In this document: positions 8,968 through 18,033 of the stretch, in pieces
Numbering within the stretch: position 1 is the stretch's first letter
How the letters are laid out: the number at the start of each line of letters is the position of its first letter
From: Tabrizicola sp.
GTDB taxonomy: Bacteria > Pseudomonadota > Alphaproteobacteria > Rhodobacterales > Rhodobacteraceae
Direction: 5' to 3'
Assembly (NCBI RefSeq): GCF_022842145.1
Contig: NZ_JALHQD010000001.1
Coordinates: 750,127 to 814,126 of the forward strand
Length of the DNA: 64,000 nucleotides
Made by a program: the position numbers and the translations under genes
The notes under the pieces: model-generated
The model's input: the letters and a program-made list of their open reading frames with translations, nothing else
Database searches by the model: none
What the model was told of the DNA's origin: nothing

Positions 8968-10047
8968 ATGGTACTGCTGGACGACCGGACAAGCGCATCG
9001 CACCCGACGCATGAGCGGGTGATTTCGGTTTCGGACAAGGCCGCCGGGCTTGAGGCGATCATCGCCATTCACAGCACGGCGCGGGGTCCGGCCTTCGGCG
9101 GGTGCCGGGTGAAGCCTTATCCGTCGCGCGCGGATGCGCTGCGGGATGCGTTGCGGCTGTCCGAAGCGATGTCGCGCAAGTCGGCGATGGCGGGGCTGCC
9201 CTTCGGCGGCGGGAAGTGCGTGGTCATCGCGGACCCCGCAACGCAGAAGACCGATGCCATGCTGCGCGCTTTGGCCGAGGCGATCCACCAGCTGGGCGGC
9301 AGCTACCTGACGGCGGACGATTCAGGGACCTCGGTCCGCGACATGGAGGTCATGCGCGAGATCACTCCGCATGCGCGCGGCTTTGCCTTGCACACGGGCG
9401 AAGCCTGCCCGGCAGCGGCTTACGGCACGTTCCTTGCCCTGCGCGCCGCAGTCGAGCATCGCTGGGGTCTGTCTGGACTTGGCGGAGTGCGCGTTGCCGT
9501 GCAGGGGCTGGGCAACCTTGGAATGCGGCTCTGCGCCTATCTTTCCGAAGCGGGCGCGGAACTGGTGGTCGCGGATCCCCGGCGGGAGCTGGTTGAACGG
9601 GCGGCCCTGGATTTTGGAGCCGAGGCGGTTTCGGTCGACCGCATCCTGTCCGAGCCGGTGGACGTGCTGTCCCCGAATGCGTTCGAGGATGTGATCTGCG
9701 ATGCCTCGCTGCCGCTGATCCGGGCCGGAATCGTGGTCGGCGGGGCCAACAACCAATTGCAGACCGCGCAGCATGGGCTGGCCCTGCACCAGCGCCGGAT
9801 CCTTTACGTCCCGGACTACATTGCCAATGCCGGGGGGGTCATCGACGTGGCGATGGAAGGCGCGGGTTATTCGACCCAGGGCGTGCTGAAGGCCTGCGAG
9901 GCGATTGCCGAAACCACCACCGATCTTCTGGAGGAGGCCCGGCGACGGAGTGTTGCCCCGTCGCAGCTGGCGGACGAGTTGGCGGCCCAGCGCATGGGCC
10001 GGACCCGCGCAATGGACGGCGTCATGGCCGAGGCGGTGGCGGCATGA
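8968..10047 (+). CDS. Glu/Leu/Phe/Val dehydrogenase family (leucine-dehydrogenase-like)
   Basis: A 359-residue NAD-linked amino-acid dehydrogenase that interconverts branched-chain or aromatic amino acids and their 2-oxo acids. The substrate/catalytic region has GPAFGGCR (40-47) and GLPFGGGKCVV with catalytic K83. The Rossmann motif is VQGLGNLGMRL, followed by GGANNQL and PDYIANAGGV. Length matches octameric leucine dehydrogenases rather than hexameric glutamate dehydrogenases. The start has a strong GGGGGAGG site. Its stop overlaps the ATG of an EamA exporter by 4 bases, suggesting a coupled enzyme-exporter unit. Substrate choice among Leu, Val and Phe is not decidable here. Confidence 0.9.
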   Translation: MVLLDDRTSASHPTHERVISVSDKAAGLEAIIAIHSTARGPAFGGCRVKPYPSRADALRDALRLSEAMSRKSAMAGLPFGGGKCVVIADPATQKTDAMLRALAEAIHQLGGSYLTADDSGTSVRDMEVMREITPHARGFALHTGEACPAAAYGTFLALRAAVEHRWGLSGLGGVRVAVQGLGNLGMRLCAYLSEAGAELVVADPRRELVERAALDFGAEAVSVDRILSEPVDVLSPNAFEDVICDASLPLIRAGIVVGGANNQLQTAQHGLALHQRRILYVPDYIANAGGVIDVAMEGAGYSTQGVLKACEAIAETTTDLLEEARRRSVAPSQLADELAAQRMGRTRAMDGVMAEAVAA

Positions 10048-10931
10048 CCATCGCTTTTCCATATCGCACCACCACCATCGCGCCGGCCGTTGCCCTGGCG
10101 GTTTCCGCCATGGTCTTCGTCCAGCTTTCCGCGGCCCTGTCGCGGCCGCTGGTCGCCGAGATCGGTGTCCCCGGTGTCACATGGCTTCGGATGGCAGCCG
10201 CGGCGGCGATCATGATGGTCCTTACCCGACCCAAGCTGCGGGGTCTGGACCGCAAGGCGATGCTTGCGGCACTGATGCTGGGGGCGGCGCTGGCCACGAT
10301 GTCGGCGGCCTACTTTGCCGCCGTGAACCATATTCCGCTGGGCCTTGCTTCGACCATCGCGTTCCTGGGGCCGCTTTCGGTGGCCATGCTGGGCGCGCGG
10401 GGCTGGCGCTTTACGGCTTTGGCGCTGTTGGCCGGGGTCGGGGTGCTGCTGTCGCTTGACCCCTGGTCGACGGGTGCCGGCACCGGCTGGACCGCCAACC
10501 CGGTCGGAGTGGCGCTGGCCGCAGTCTCGGCCTGCGGCTTTGCGGCGTATATCCTGCTGTCGCGCCGCGTTGGCGCGCTGTTCCCGGGAACGGATGGTCT
10601 GACGATTGCCCTGCTGACCGCGGCAATCCTGCTGACGCCGTTCGGACTGATCGGAATGACGGCCGCGCCCTCGGTTCCCGTCGTCCTTGGCACGGTCAGC
10701 CTGGCAATCCTGGCGCCTTTGCTGACCTGCTGGTTCGAGATGGCCGCCCTGCGACAGCTTGGGTCGCAGACCTTCAGCATCCTGCTGAGCCTGGAGCCGG
10801 CCGTGGCGGCAGTGCTGGGGATTGTCCTGCTGCTGGAAGTGCCGAGTGCGCTGCAAACCGTCGGCCTGGCTTGCGTGGTGATCGCGTCGATCCTGGTGGT
10901 CAGGATTTCATCGGCCGAAGCGGCAGCATGA
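10044..10931 (+). CDS. EamA/DMT-family transporter (RhtA-like amino-acid exporter)
   Basis: A 295-residue inner-membrane protein with about ten helices built as two EamA repeats. Features include SAALSRPLVAEIGVPGVTWLR, YFAAVNHIPLGLASTIAFLGPL in repeat one, and LGSQTFSILLSLEPAVAAVLGI in repeat two. The PLGLAxTIxFLGPL and SxLxSLEPAxAA patterns are those of the RhtA threonine/homoserine exporter branch. It starts inside the stop of the leucine-dehydrogenase-like gene (ATGA), so export of an amino acid handled by that enzyme is a reasonable inference. It converges with a secreted-hydrolase gene 15 bases away. Confidence 0.87.
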   Translation: MTIAFPYRTTTIAPAVALAVSAMVFVQLSAALSRPLVAEIGVPGVTWLRMAAAAAIMMVLTRPKLRGLDRKAMLAALMLGAALATMSAAYFAAVNHIPLGLASTIAFLGPLSVAMLGARGWRFTALALLAGVGVLLSLDPWSTGAGTGWTANPVGVALAAVSACGFAAYILLSRRVGALFPGTDGLTIALLTAAILLTPFGLIGMTAAPSVPVVLGTVSLAILAPLLTCWFEMAALRQLGSQTFSILLSLEPAVAAVLGIVLLLEVPSALQTVGLACVVIASILVVRISSAEAAA

Positions 10932-10946
10932 CGGCGCCGGGAGGGT

Positions 10947-12851
10947 TCAGGGCAGTCTGGGCAATCCTGCGGGCTGACCGTTCCAGCTGCCGGTCAGGCT
11001 GAAAGCCTTGTCCACGCTGCGGTGGAGGTAGGTCAGATCGCCCGTCTGCGCGCCGGTGATGGTCAGGTTAATCGTGATCCCGTCGTCGGCGTCGTCCATC
11101 CGGATCTCCACCGCGGTTCCGCCGAAGCCTAGGTCGGGCCAGAAACCGCAGCCGGTGAAGGTGAAGTCGGTCCCCCGTTCGGTTGGCGTGGCGAGGATCG
11201 TGCCACCGAAGGGGCAACCGAAGGACGTGGGGTGATCACCGTCCCAGGACAGAAGCGGGATATAGGTCTGAAGTTCGGTCTCGACGGCGCGGGCCACGGT
11301 GAAGGCGTCGGCGTCGGCGGGATCGGTCAGGGTCAGGGGCGTGTAGTCGGCGATGGGGTCCTGTTCGCAAAGCTGTTCGCGCGCGGCGGGCAGGGTGCCG
11401 TCGAACAGAAGCGCCTGGACGATGGTGTCGGGGCAGGCAAGGCCGCGGCCCCAAATCACGTGAGGGCCGCCTTGAATGAAGACGCCATAGGCGTTCTTCG
11501 CGTTGTCGAGGACGGAATAGGCCATCGACACCGGCGTGATCGGATCGTTGGTGCCGTTCAGCACAAGGGTGGGCCAATCGCCCCCGGCATAGGGCTGCGG
11601 ACGGGTGGCCGGGCCCTGATGAGGCCAATAGGCGCAGGCAAGACGCTCGACGAAGTAGGACCGCAGGAGGCGCGGGGCCTCGGGCGCAAGGGCGCGGGCT
11701 TCATCAAGGATGCGGCGGGCCTGGTCATCGGGACTGCCGGGGCCGCTGTCGTAATCGGTACAGGTGATCCCGTAATAGGCGGCACCATACCAGGCGGGGT
11801 CCTCCATCCCGATTTCGGTTTCGGGATCGATGAAGAGGTTGGAATAGCCAAGCTGCAGAAGCGGCACATGATTGCCCTTTCCGGCGGCAGCAATGGCGCG
11901 AAGGAACTCGGCCCGGCCTTCGGGCGAGTAAAGGGCGAAGAAGGCGCTGGCTTCCAGGTGGCTGGCGGTCAGGGTCCGGTCGACCCGGCTGCCATCGGCA
12001 AGGGTGTAGGGCACGGTCAGCGGCCCCGAGGCAAGGCGCGCGGCGAGGTCGTCGTAGACCTGCGCGGGGGCGGTCGGGAAGTCGGCCTGGCAGGCCGGGA
12101 TGCCGGTGCAAAGGTCGAAGGTCTCGGCCAGCAGCGTCTCGGCCGCAAGGGTGTAGCGGCGGTAGAAGCCCTCGGCCGGGAGGGTGAGGTCGACGACACC
12201 GTCCAGGATCACACCCCGGACAGCCTGGGGAACCTGGGTGGCATAGGCCTGCACCAGTTGGGTGCCGTAGCTTTCGCCGTAAAGCCAGACCTTGGGCGCG
12301 CCGATGGCCTGGCGGAAGAGTTCGGAATCGCGGACCGCCTGGTCGGTGTTGATGACGGGCAGGAGGTCGCCCGCGCCGATTTCGGCAGTACAGTCGGCGA
12401 CATAGGTGCGGGCGGTGGCGAGGACGGCCTCGGTGTCGGACAGGGGGGCGAAGGAGCTGTCGAAGCGGGCCTGGGCCACGGGGCAGGACAGGCCGTGGAC
12501 CGCGCCGATGCCGCGCTGGTCGACGAAGACGATGTCCATGTTCTCGGTCAGCGTGGGATCGAAGGCGGAGAGGTAGCTGTCAGCCGACGCAAGGCCGGAG
12601 CCACCGGGGCCGCCGACGAAGTAGAACAGGATGCCGCGGCTTTCGTTGGTGGCGAAGGACAGGGCGAAGGTGATGTCCAAGGTGCGGGTCGGATCGTTGG
12701 CGCGGTGGTCAAGCGGCACGGTCAGCGTGGTGCAGGTCAGGGTGCCAAGCTCGCAGGGGAAGAGGTCCAGGCTGGAGACGGCATCGGAGAGCGAGGTCTC
12801 GGCCAGCGCGGGCGTGGCGAGGAGGGCGAGGGCGAGAAGGGCATGGCGCAT
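10947..12851 (-). CDS. Secreted alpha/beta hydrolase, tripeptidyl-aminopeptidase-like
   Basis: A 634-residue exported hydrolase. A signal peptide (MRHALLALALLATPALA) with an AxA site ends near residue 17. The alpha/beta-hydrolase core has the oxyanion-region FVGGPGGSG (79-86), nucleophile S194 in YGESYGT, acid D437 in LNGTNDPITP and H464 in GGPHVIWG, so the triad is complete. The order and HGGPG-type motif match the TAP/proline-iminopeptidase family, which trims peptides at the N-terminus. Residues about 510-634 form an extra cysteine-containing C-terminal domain I do not recognise. Alternative: an esterase of the same fold. It stands alone. Confidence 0.82.
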   Translation of the reverse strand: MRHALLALALLATPALAETSLSDAVSSLDLFPCELGTLTCTTLTVPLDHRANDPTRTLDITFALSFATNESRGILFYFVGGPGGSGLASADSYLSAFDPTLTENMDIVFVDQRGIGAVHGLSCPVAQARFDSSFAPLSDTEAVLATARTYVADCTAEIGAGDLLPVINTDQAVRDSELFRQAIGAPKVWLYGESYGTQLVQAYATQVPQAVRGVILDGVVDLTLPAEGFYRRYTLAAETLLAETFDLCTGIPACQADFPTAPAQVYDDLAARLASGPLTVPYTLADGSRVDRTLTASHLEASAFFALYSPEGRAEFLRAIAAAGKGNHVPLLQLGYSNLFIDPETEIGMEDPAWYGAAYYGITCTDYDSGPGSPDDQARRILDEARALAPEAPRLLRSYFVERLACAYWPHQGPATRPQPYAGGDWPTLVLNGTNDPITPVSMAYSVLDNAKNAYGVFIQGGPHVIWGRGLACPDTIVQALLFDGTLPAAREQLCEQDPIADYTPLTLTDPADADAFTVARAVETELQTYIPLLSWDGDHPTSFGCPFGGTILATPTERGTDFTFTGCGFWPDLGFGGTAVEIRMDDADDGITINLTITGAQTGDLTYLHRSVDKAFSLTGSWNGQPAGLPRLP

Positions 12852-12958
12852 GCGGGGCTTTCGGCAGGGGGCGGCACGGCGGCAGGGCCACCAAAGGTTG
12901 GTGGCACGCTATTGTGGCACAGGAGCAAGGCCAAGGAGTTTCGTCGAACCGGGCATGG

Positions 12959-12996
12959 GCAGCACGCGGTGCTGCGGTTTCACCTTCTGGTGAACC
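12959..12996. repeat. Two adjacent small inverted repeats in an intergenic gap
   Basis: GCAGCAC and GTGCTGC around three bases are followed at once by GGTTTCACC and GGTGAACC around TTCT. They lie in the 213-base gap between the divergent hydrolase and msrA genes. They could be operator or leader structures; no T-run is present and I assign no function. Confidence 0.3.
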
Positions 12997-13064
12997 ACGG
13001 ATCGGTGATTGGCTTTACCGGGGTCTGCGCGAGACGGTCGCGCAACATTGCAGGGGAGGCGTGG

Positions 13065-13667
13065 ATGTTGCGAATGGCATTGGTCGTGGTGCTGGGACTG
13101 GCCGGCATGGCGAAGGCCGAGACGGCCATCGTCGCCGGAGGATGCTTCTGGTGCGTCGAGTCCGACTTCGAGGGGGTCGATGGGGTTGGCGAGGTTGTCT
13201 CGGGCTATACCGGGGGCGACTTGCAGAACCCGACCTACAAGAACCACGACGGGCATCTGGAGGCGGTGAAGATCACCTTTGATCCGGCGGTGATCTCGTA
13301 TGGCGAGGTGATGGCCAAGTTCCTGCGGTCGGTGGACGTGCTGGATGCGGGCGGGCAGTTCTGCGACCGGGGCGACGCCTACCGGACGGCGATCTTCGTG
13401 CAGGACGCGGACCAGCGCAGGGCCGCCAAGGCGGCTGTGGCCGAGGCGGAGGCGGTGCTGGGGGCGAAGATCGTGACACCGGTGCGAAACGCCGGGACCT
13501 TCTGGATCGCGGAGGAGTACCACCAGGATTACTACAAATCCTCCGAGATCGTGCTGACCCGCGCGGGTCCGAAGTCCAAGGCGAATGCCTACAAGTTCTA
13601 TCGCAAGGCCTGCGGCCGGGATGCGCGACTGAAAGAGCTTTGGGGCGCCCAGGCCTTCTCGCACTAG
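13065..13667 (+). CDS. msrA: Peptide-methionine (S)-S-oxide reductase, exported
   Basis: A 200-residue MsrA that reduces methionine-S-sulfoxide in proteins. The catalytic cysteine is C27 in AGGCFWC. GYTGG, GHLEAVKITFDP and EEYHQDYY are also typical. Residues 1-18 (MLRMALVVVLGLAGMAKA) form a signal peptide, so repair should occur in the periplasm. AGGGGAGG precedes the ATG. No msrB is adjacent. The stop interlocks with that of the SDR gene at CTAG. Confidence 0.94.
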   Translation: MLRMALVVVLGLAGMAKAETAIVAGGCFWCVESDFEGVDGVGEVVSGYTGGDLQNPTYKNHDGHLEAVKITFDPAVISYGEVMAKFLRSVDVLDAGGQFCDRGDAYRTAIFVQDADQRRAAKAAVAEAEAVLGAKIVTPVRNAGTFWIAEEYHQDYYKSSEIVLTRAGPKSKANAYKFYRKACGRDARLKELWGAQAFSH

Positions 13668-14407
13668 GCCATCGGCGGCAGTCCGGCGGCGGCACGAAGG
13701 TCGGGGGCGCGGACGTCGAGTTCCTGCCCCGCGAAAGCATCGGCCGCGGAGGTGCAGAGCCAGGCGATGGCCTGCGCGGGTTCGGACGCGGGTGCCAGGC
13801 TTTCGCGGGGCAGCTTGGACACCGGGTTGATCCCGGAAGCACGGATGGCGACCTGCATGTCGGTGTCGACGACCCCGGGTGCGAAGCCGAAGATGCGGAT
13901 GCCCTGATCGGCATATTCCAGGTGGACGGACCGGGTCAGCATGGCCAGACCGGCCTTGCCGGCGCAGTAGGCGGACCAGCCTTCCTGGGGCCGGTGGGCC
14001 GCCCCCGAGGAGATGTTCACGATGGTCCCGCCGCCCTTGGCAACCATGTGCATGAGCGCGCGTTGTGTGACGTCGAAGGCAGAGGTGAGGTTGATGTCGA
14101 TGCTGTGCGCCCAATCCTCGGCCGAGATGTCGAGGATGCGGCCGATCGGGGCGATCACGGCGGCGTTGTTCACCAGGATGTCGAAGCCCTGGTCCAGCAC
14201 GGTGGCCATCGCAATGCGCTCGGTCATGTTCGCGAGGTGTCCGGTGGCGGGAATGTCCCCAAGCTCGCGCTGGGCGGCGGCGATGTTGGCGGCGCTGCGG
14301 GCGGTGAAATGGACCGTGGCACCCGCCCGGGCCAAGGCACGAACCGTGGCAAGGCCGATGCCGCGGTTGCCTCCGGTGACGAGGGCAGTCTTGCCGGAAA
14401 GGGTCAT
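13664..14407 (-). CDS. SDR-family oxidoreductase
   Basis: A 247-residue classical short-chain dehydrogenase. The cofactor motif TGGNRGIG is at the N-terminus, NNAA follows, and the catalytic set is S in NISSGAA, Y in YCAGK and the K four residues on. The glycine motif with an Arg just after it suggests NAD(P)(H) use without deciding which. AGGAGG lies six bases before the ATG. The substrate is unknown and the neighbours give no metabolic clue. Confidence 0.88.
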   Translation of the reverse strand: MTLSGKTALVTGGNRGIGLATVRALARAGATVHFTARSAANIAAAQRELGDIPATGHLANMTERIAMATVLDQGFDILVNNAAVIAPIGRILDISAEDWAHSIDINLTSAFDVTQRALMHMVAKGGGTIVNISSGAAHRPQEGWSAYCAGKAGLAMLTRSVHLEYADQGIRIFGFAPGVVDTDMQVAIRASGINPVSKLPRESLAPASEPAQAIAWLCTSAADAFAGQELDVRAPDLRAAAGLPPMA

Positions 14408-14525
14408 GCGGGCCTCCTGTCTTGCCAAGGTGTCCAGTCTGCGGCGGAGGCGCGCTGCTGTCCACGGTGGATGGTTGACGCAGGCGGATGGCCGGGCCAA
14501 GGGTCGCCGGAAAGTGGAGGTGCCG

Positions 14526-15620
14526 GTGCGCAAGCTGTTGATGGTTCTGGTGCTGGCAGGCTGCGCGTCGCGCGGCGATTTCACGATGGCCCCGGATGGA
14601 CTTGCGGGCGGAACGCCGGAGACGATCTTCGTGGGCACCACGCGGGAAAAGGACGGCGAGGCCTATGCTTTCGGGCGGTCAGGCGAACCAACCTTTCTGC
14701 GCTATGACGTGGCGATCCCCACGGACCGCGAGCCGGGCGAGGTCAACTGGCCCCCAAAGACCCGGGAGCCGGACGGCAAGCGCGACTTCCTGACGCTGGA
14801 CGCGCGGGGGTTCGAGACGGGCGACGATTTCAGCACGGCGCTGCGGTCAGCGATGAAGCTGCGGGGGCAGCGCGACGCGGTGGTCTATGTCCACGGTTTC
14901 AACAACACGATGGCCGAGGGTGTCTACCGGGTCGCGCAGATGCACCATGACCTGGAGGTGCCGGGGGTGGCGGTGCATTACGCCTGGCCCTCGCGCGGGT
15001 CGGCGCTGGGGTATGTCTATGACCGCGACTCGATCCTGTTCGCGCGGAGCGGCTTCGTTTCGCTGCTGGACGAGGTCGAGGATGCGGGGGCGCGGGACAT
15101 CGTCATCGTCGCGCATTCGATGGGGGCCTTCCTGACGATGGAGGGCCTGCGGCAGATGGTTCTGAAGGACGGGCCCGGCGCTTTGGACCGGATCAAGGGG
15201 GTCGTGCTGATCGCTCCGGATCTGGATCTGGACGTGTTCCGGGCGCAGGCGCGGGACATCGGCAAGCTGCCGGAACCCTTCGTGATCTTCGGCAGCTCGC
15301 GGGATCGCGTGCTGAACATCTCGGCCACGCTGTCGGGCACGGGGGACCGGCTGGGCAACATGGACAGCGTGACCCAGATCGCGGATCTGAACGTGATCTA
15401 CCTGGATACCTCGGCCTATACGACGGGGACGGGGCACCTGAACCTGGGCGAGAACCCGGCACTGCTGAAGCTGTTCGGCGGGCTGGTCGGGATTGCGGAT
15501 GCCTTCAGCAAGGACGCGCGTGGCCGCGTCGGGCTGCTGCCGGGGCTGGTGCTTACGGTGCGCAATGCGACCGAGATCGTCCTGCGCCCGGTGGAGGCGA
15601 TTGCCGAGGGACGGCCATGA
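14526..15620 (+). CDS. Alpha/beta-hydrolase lipoprotein (DUF900 family)
   Basis: A 364-residue protein starting at GTG, chosen because GGAGG lies five bases upstream and the next codons give a lipoprotein signal (RKLLMVLVLAGC, lipobox LAGC with the lipidated cysteine at 13). The domain is an alpha/beta hydrolase of the DUF900 type: VVYVHGFNNTMAEGVYR, YAWPSRGSALGYVYD, and nucleophile serine in IVAHSMGAF. It is predicted to be anchored to the outer or inner membrane and act on an ester in the envelope. The substrate is unknown. It is separated by 28 bases from the convergent smr gene. Confidence 0.85.
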   Translation: MRKLLMVLVLAGCASRGDFTMAPDGLAGGTPETIFVGTTREKDGEAYAFGRSGEPTFLRYDVAIPTDREPGEVNWPPKTREPDGKRDFLTLDARGFETGDDFSTALRSAMKLRGQRDAVVYVHGFNNTMAEGVYRVAQMHHDLEVPGVAVHYAWPSRGSALGYVYDRDSILFARSGFVSLLDEVEDAGARDIVIVAHSMGAFLTMEGLRQMVLKDGPGALDRIKGVVLIAPDLDLDVFRAQARDIGKLPEPFVIFGSSRDRVLNISATLSGTGDRLGNMDSVTQIADLNVIYLDTSAYTTGTGHLNLGENPALLKLFGGLVGIADAFSKDARGRVGLLPGLVLTVRNATEIVLRPVEAIAEGRP

Positions 15621-15648
15621 GTTGGCGGGCTGACGCCTGACCTTCCAG

Positions 15649-16233
15649 TCAGCGACGGCGCAGGTAGACGTAGTAGGCCCCACCGCCGCCGTGTTTCAGG
15701 TGGGCTTCGCTGACTTGCAGGACGGCGGGACCAAGCGGCGGCAGGTGCAGCCAGTGCGGGACCTGATGGCGCAGCGCACCGATCCGCTGGGGGATCGGGC
15801 CGGTGTCGTCCCGCCGCTTGCCCTTGCCGGTGATGACCAGCACCAGCCGCATCCCGGCGGAATGGGCGTTCAGGATGAAGCGGATCAGCTCGGGATGCGC
15901 TTCGGCGAGGGTCATGCCGTGGAGATCGATCCGCGCTTCGGGCTGTAGCTTGCCACGGGTCATCCTGGCGTGGGTCCCGGCATCCATGCGCAGCGGGGCC
16001 TGACCCAGAAGATCGGGCAGCGTCGGCTTGAGGTCGCGCTTTTCGGGCGCGCGGTGCTTTTCCCCCAAGAGGAAGGGCGACAAGCGCGGCTTGGCATGGG
16101 CCATCGGCGGCGGCTCGGACGGGGCGGGCGGATTGGGCAGGTGGAGCGGCTGGCTGTGCAGGGGCCGGGCGGTCTGCGCGACGCTGCGCCAGAGGTCGGC
16201 CTCCTCGGGCGAAAGGGAACGACGGCGCGCCAT
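15649..16233 (-). CDS. Smr-domain protein
   Basis: A 194-residue protein. A basic, proline-rich N-terminal half (about 1-95) precedes a C-terminal Smr domain (about 100-190). The domain shows IDLHGMTLAEAH, LVITGKGKR and HGGGGAYYVYLRRR. DLHG and TGKG are the defining motifs of Smr domains, which act as nicking or RNA-cleaving endonucleases in MutS2 and ribosome-rescue proteins. It is the last gene of the timA-mltA-smr operon, starting two bases after the mltA stop. Its role in this envelope-linked operon is not known to me. Confidence 0.9.
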   Translation of the reverse strand: MARRRSLSPEEADLWRSVAQTARPLHSQPLHLPNPPAPSEPPPMAHAKPRLSPFLLGEKHRAPEKRDLKPTLPDLLGQAPLRMDAGTHARMTRGKLQPEARIDLHGMTLAEAHPELIRFILNAHSAGMRLVLVITGKGKRRDDTGPIPQRIGALRHQVPHWLHLPPLGPAVLQVSEAHLKHGGGGAYYVYLRRR

Positions 16234-16235
16234 TG

Positions 16236-17258
16236 TCAGTCTTCAAGCATCGCGAAGGCACGGTCGATGGGCAGAAGGAGGACCATGCGGCCGGGGTCCT
16301 TGACCGTGCCCGCAGCATCGCCCGCGTCGGCGCCGGTGCCGTAGAAGATGTCGGCGCGCTGCATCCCCTTGATCGCGCCGCCGGTGTCCTGGGCAATCAT
16401 CAGGCTGCGGATCGGGCGGCGGCCGTCCTTTTCGATCCAGACCGGCGCGCCGAGTTGCGTGAACTTCGGGTCGATGGCGATCGAGCGCAGTGTGGTGATC
16501 GAGCGCCCCATCGCGCCGATTGGGCCGTCCTCGGGCCGTAGGGTGCCGATCTTGCGGAAGAAGACGTAGGAGGGGTTGGTATAAAGGAGTTCCTGCCCGG
16601 CGGTGGGGTTGGAGCGGACGTAGTTGGCGATTTCCGGGGCGGAGACCTGATCGATGGAATGGCTGCCGCGGCGGACCATTTCCTGCCCGACAGAGCGGTA
16701 GGCGTGGCCGTTCTTGCCCGCATAGCCGACGCGCACCACGGAGCCGTCCGTCATCCGGATGCGGCCGGAGCCTTGGACCTGGAGGAAGTAGACGTCGACG
16801 GCGTCATCCAGCCAGGCGATCTCGAGCCCGCGGCCGGCGATGGCGCCGTTCTCGATCGCCTGGCGCGAGTGGTAGACCGCGCCTTCGCGCAGCTCGGGGG
16901 GGCGGGCGTAAAGCGGAAAGCGGAAGCGGCCGGTGCGGGTGGGGGAGCCTTCGAGTTCGGGCTCGAAATAGCCGGTGAAGAGGGCGGGGGGATTGCCGAC
17001 GACCACGGGCTTGAAGAACAGCTCGAAGAAGCTGCGGGCCGAGGCGTCGTCCTTCGGGACATCGGCGGCGACGGCGCAGATCGGCTGCCAGTCGGGCTTG
17101 TCGATCAGGTCGCAGGTGGTGAGGAAGCTTTCAAGTGCGGCGAGGTGGCTGTCGTCGCGCCAGCCGTCCAACGCTTCGAAATCAAGGACTTCGGCGGAAA
17201 CGGGAACGGCGGCCATCAAGGCCGCCGTGAGGGTGCAGAGGTGGAGCGCACGGCGCAT
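16236..17258 (-). CDS. mltA: Membrane-bound lytic murein transglycosylase A
   Basis: A 340-residue exported enzyme that cleaves peptidoglycan to 1,6-anhydromuropeptides. It has a signal peptide ending near VPVSA (about residue 22), no lipobox, an MltA domain (FTGYFEPELEGS, FPLYARPPEL, VYFLQVQGSGRI) and a C-terminal 3D domain. The catalytic aspartate is in MIAQDTGGAIKG. The ATG giving MRRALHLCTLTAALMAA was chosen because it supplies the signal peptide. It starts ten bases after timA and ends two bases before smr. Confidence 0.93.
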   Translation of the reverse strand: MRRALHLCTLTAALMAAVPVSAEVLDFEALDGWRDDSHLAALESFLTTCDLIDKPDWQPICAVAADVPKDDASARSFFELFFKPVVVGNPPALFTGYFEPELEGSPTRTGRFRFPLYARPPELREGAVYHSRQAIENGAIAGRGLEIAWLDDAVDVYFLQVQGSGRIRMTDGSVVRVGYAGKNGHAYRSVGQEMVRRGSHSIDQVSAPEIANYVRSNPTAGQELLYTNPSYVFFRKIGTLRPEDGPIGAMGRSITTLRSIAIDPKFTQLGAPVWIEKDGRRPIRSLMIAQDTGGAIKGMQRADIFYGTGADAGDAAGTVKDPGRMVLLLPIDRAFAMLED

Positions 17259-17268
17259 CCCGGCCGCA

Positions 17269-17928
17269 TCAGTCGCCGGTCGCGACCAGCTGCCAGTTCG
17301 GGTCGTCGGACCCCATCTGGCGGGCGAAGGTCCAGATGTCGCGGGACTTCCTGACTTCACGCGGAGTGCCTTCGACGATCTCGCCGGCCTTGTTGCGCAC
17401 GACGTAGTTCTGTTCGCCGACAAAGCGGACGGTGATTTCCGCGAAGCGGGTTTCCGGCGCGAAGGTGGCGTCGTGAAGCACAAGCTCCTTGATGCCAAGG
17501 AAGCTGGCTTCGACGGTCAGCCCTTGCGCTTCACGCCCGGCGATGGCTTCGGCGAAGCTGGCCTCGACGTCGTCGGACAGGAAGGGGCGGATACGGTCCA
17601 GCTCGCCCTTTTCAAAGGCCATCAGGATCATCTCGTAGGCCCCGCGCGCGCCTTGCAGGAAGGGACCGACGACGAAGGAAGGCTCGGCCTTCTTCATCTC
17701 GGCGAGGGCCTTGGCGGCATCCGAACCTTCGGGGGCGTGGTCGATGATGTCGCGGTCGGGGCCGCCTTCGATGACCTCGAAGTCGCGGCGGACACGGGGG
17801 CGCACCTCGTCCAGCGGGATCGGCGGCTTTTCAAATCCGTCGCGTGTGCCGAGGACGGAACGGAGCTTCAAAATCAGGAAGATCGCGATCCCGGCTAGGA
17901 CCAGGAGTTGGATCAGGGATCCGTTCAT
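17269..17928 (-). CDS. Tim44/TimA family membrane-associated protein
   Basis: A 219-residue protein with one N-terminal membrane helix (LIQLLVLAGIAIFLILKL) and a C-terminal Tim44-like domain (about 85-215, GAYEMILMAFEKGELDRIRPFLSDD split over two helices, then FVGEQNYVVRNKAGEIVEG). In alphaproteobacteria such proteins (TimA) sit on the inner membrane and are related to the mitochondrial import motor subunit Tim44. It heads the timA-mltA-smr operon and is divergent from fxsA, a conserved arrangement in this order. Confidence 0.9.
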   Translation of the reverse strand: MNGSLIQLLVLAGIAIFLILKLRSVLGTRDGFEKPPIPLDEVRPRVRRDFEVIEGGPDRDIIDHAPEGSDAAKALAEMKKAEPSFVVGPFLQGARGAYEMILMAFEKGELDRIRPFLSDDVEASFAEAIAGREAQGLTVEASFLGIKELVLHDATFAPETRFAEITVRFVGEQNYVVRNKAGEIVEGTPREVRKSRDIWTFARQMGSDDPNWQLVATGD

Positions 17929-18033
17929 GAGTAACCTCGGACTTTCCGTTTAAAACCGTTGGGCTCGCCCTTATGTAGGGTGGGGTCGCGGCGAAGTCTA
18001 CCATGCGACCGAAGAACGCGGACGGAGAATGCG

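Noticed and set aside
11232-13667. Long open frame (811 codons) on the plus strand across the secreted hydrolase gene
   Set aside because: Only its last 200 codons, msrA, are a real gene. The rest is antisense to a protein with a signal peptide and complete triad, and is repetitive Gly/Ala/Arg composition typical of GC-rich shadows.
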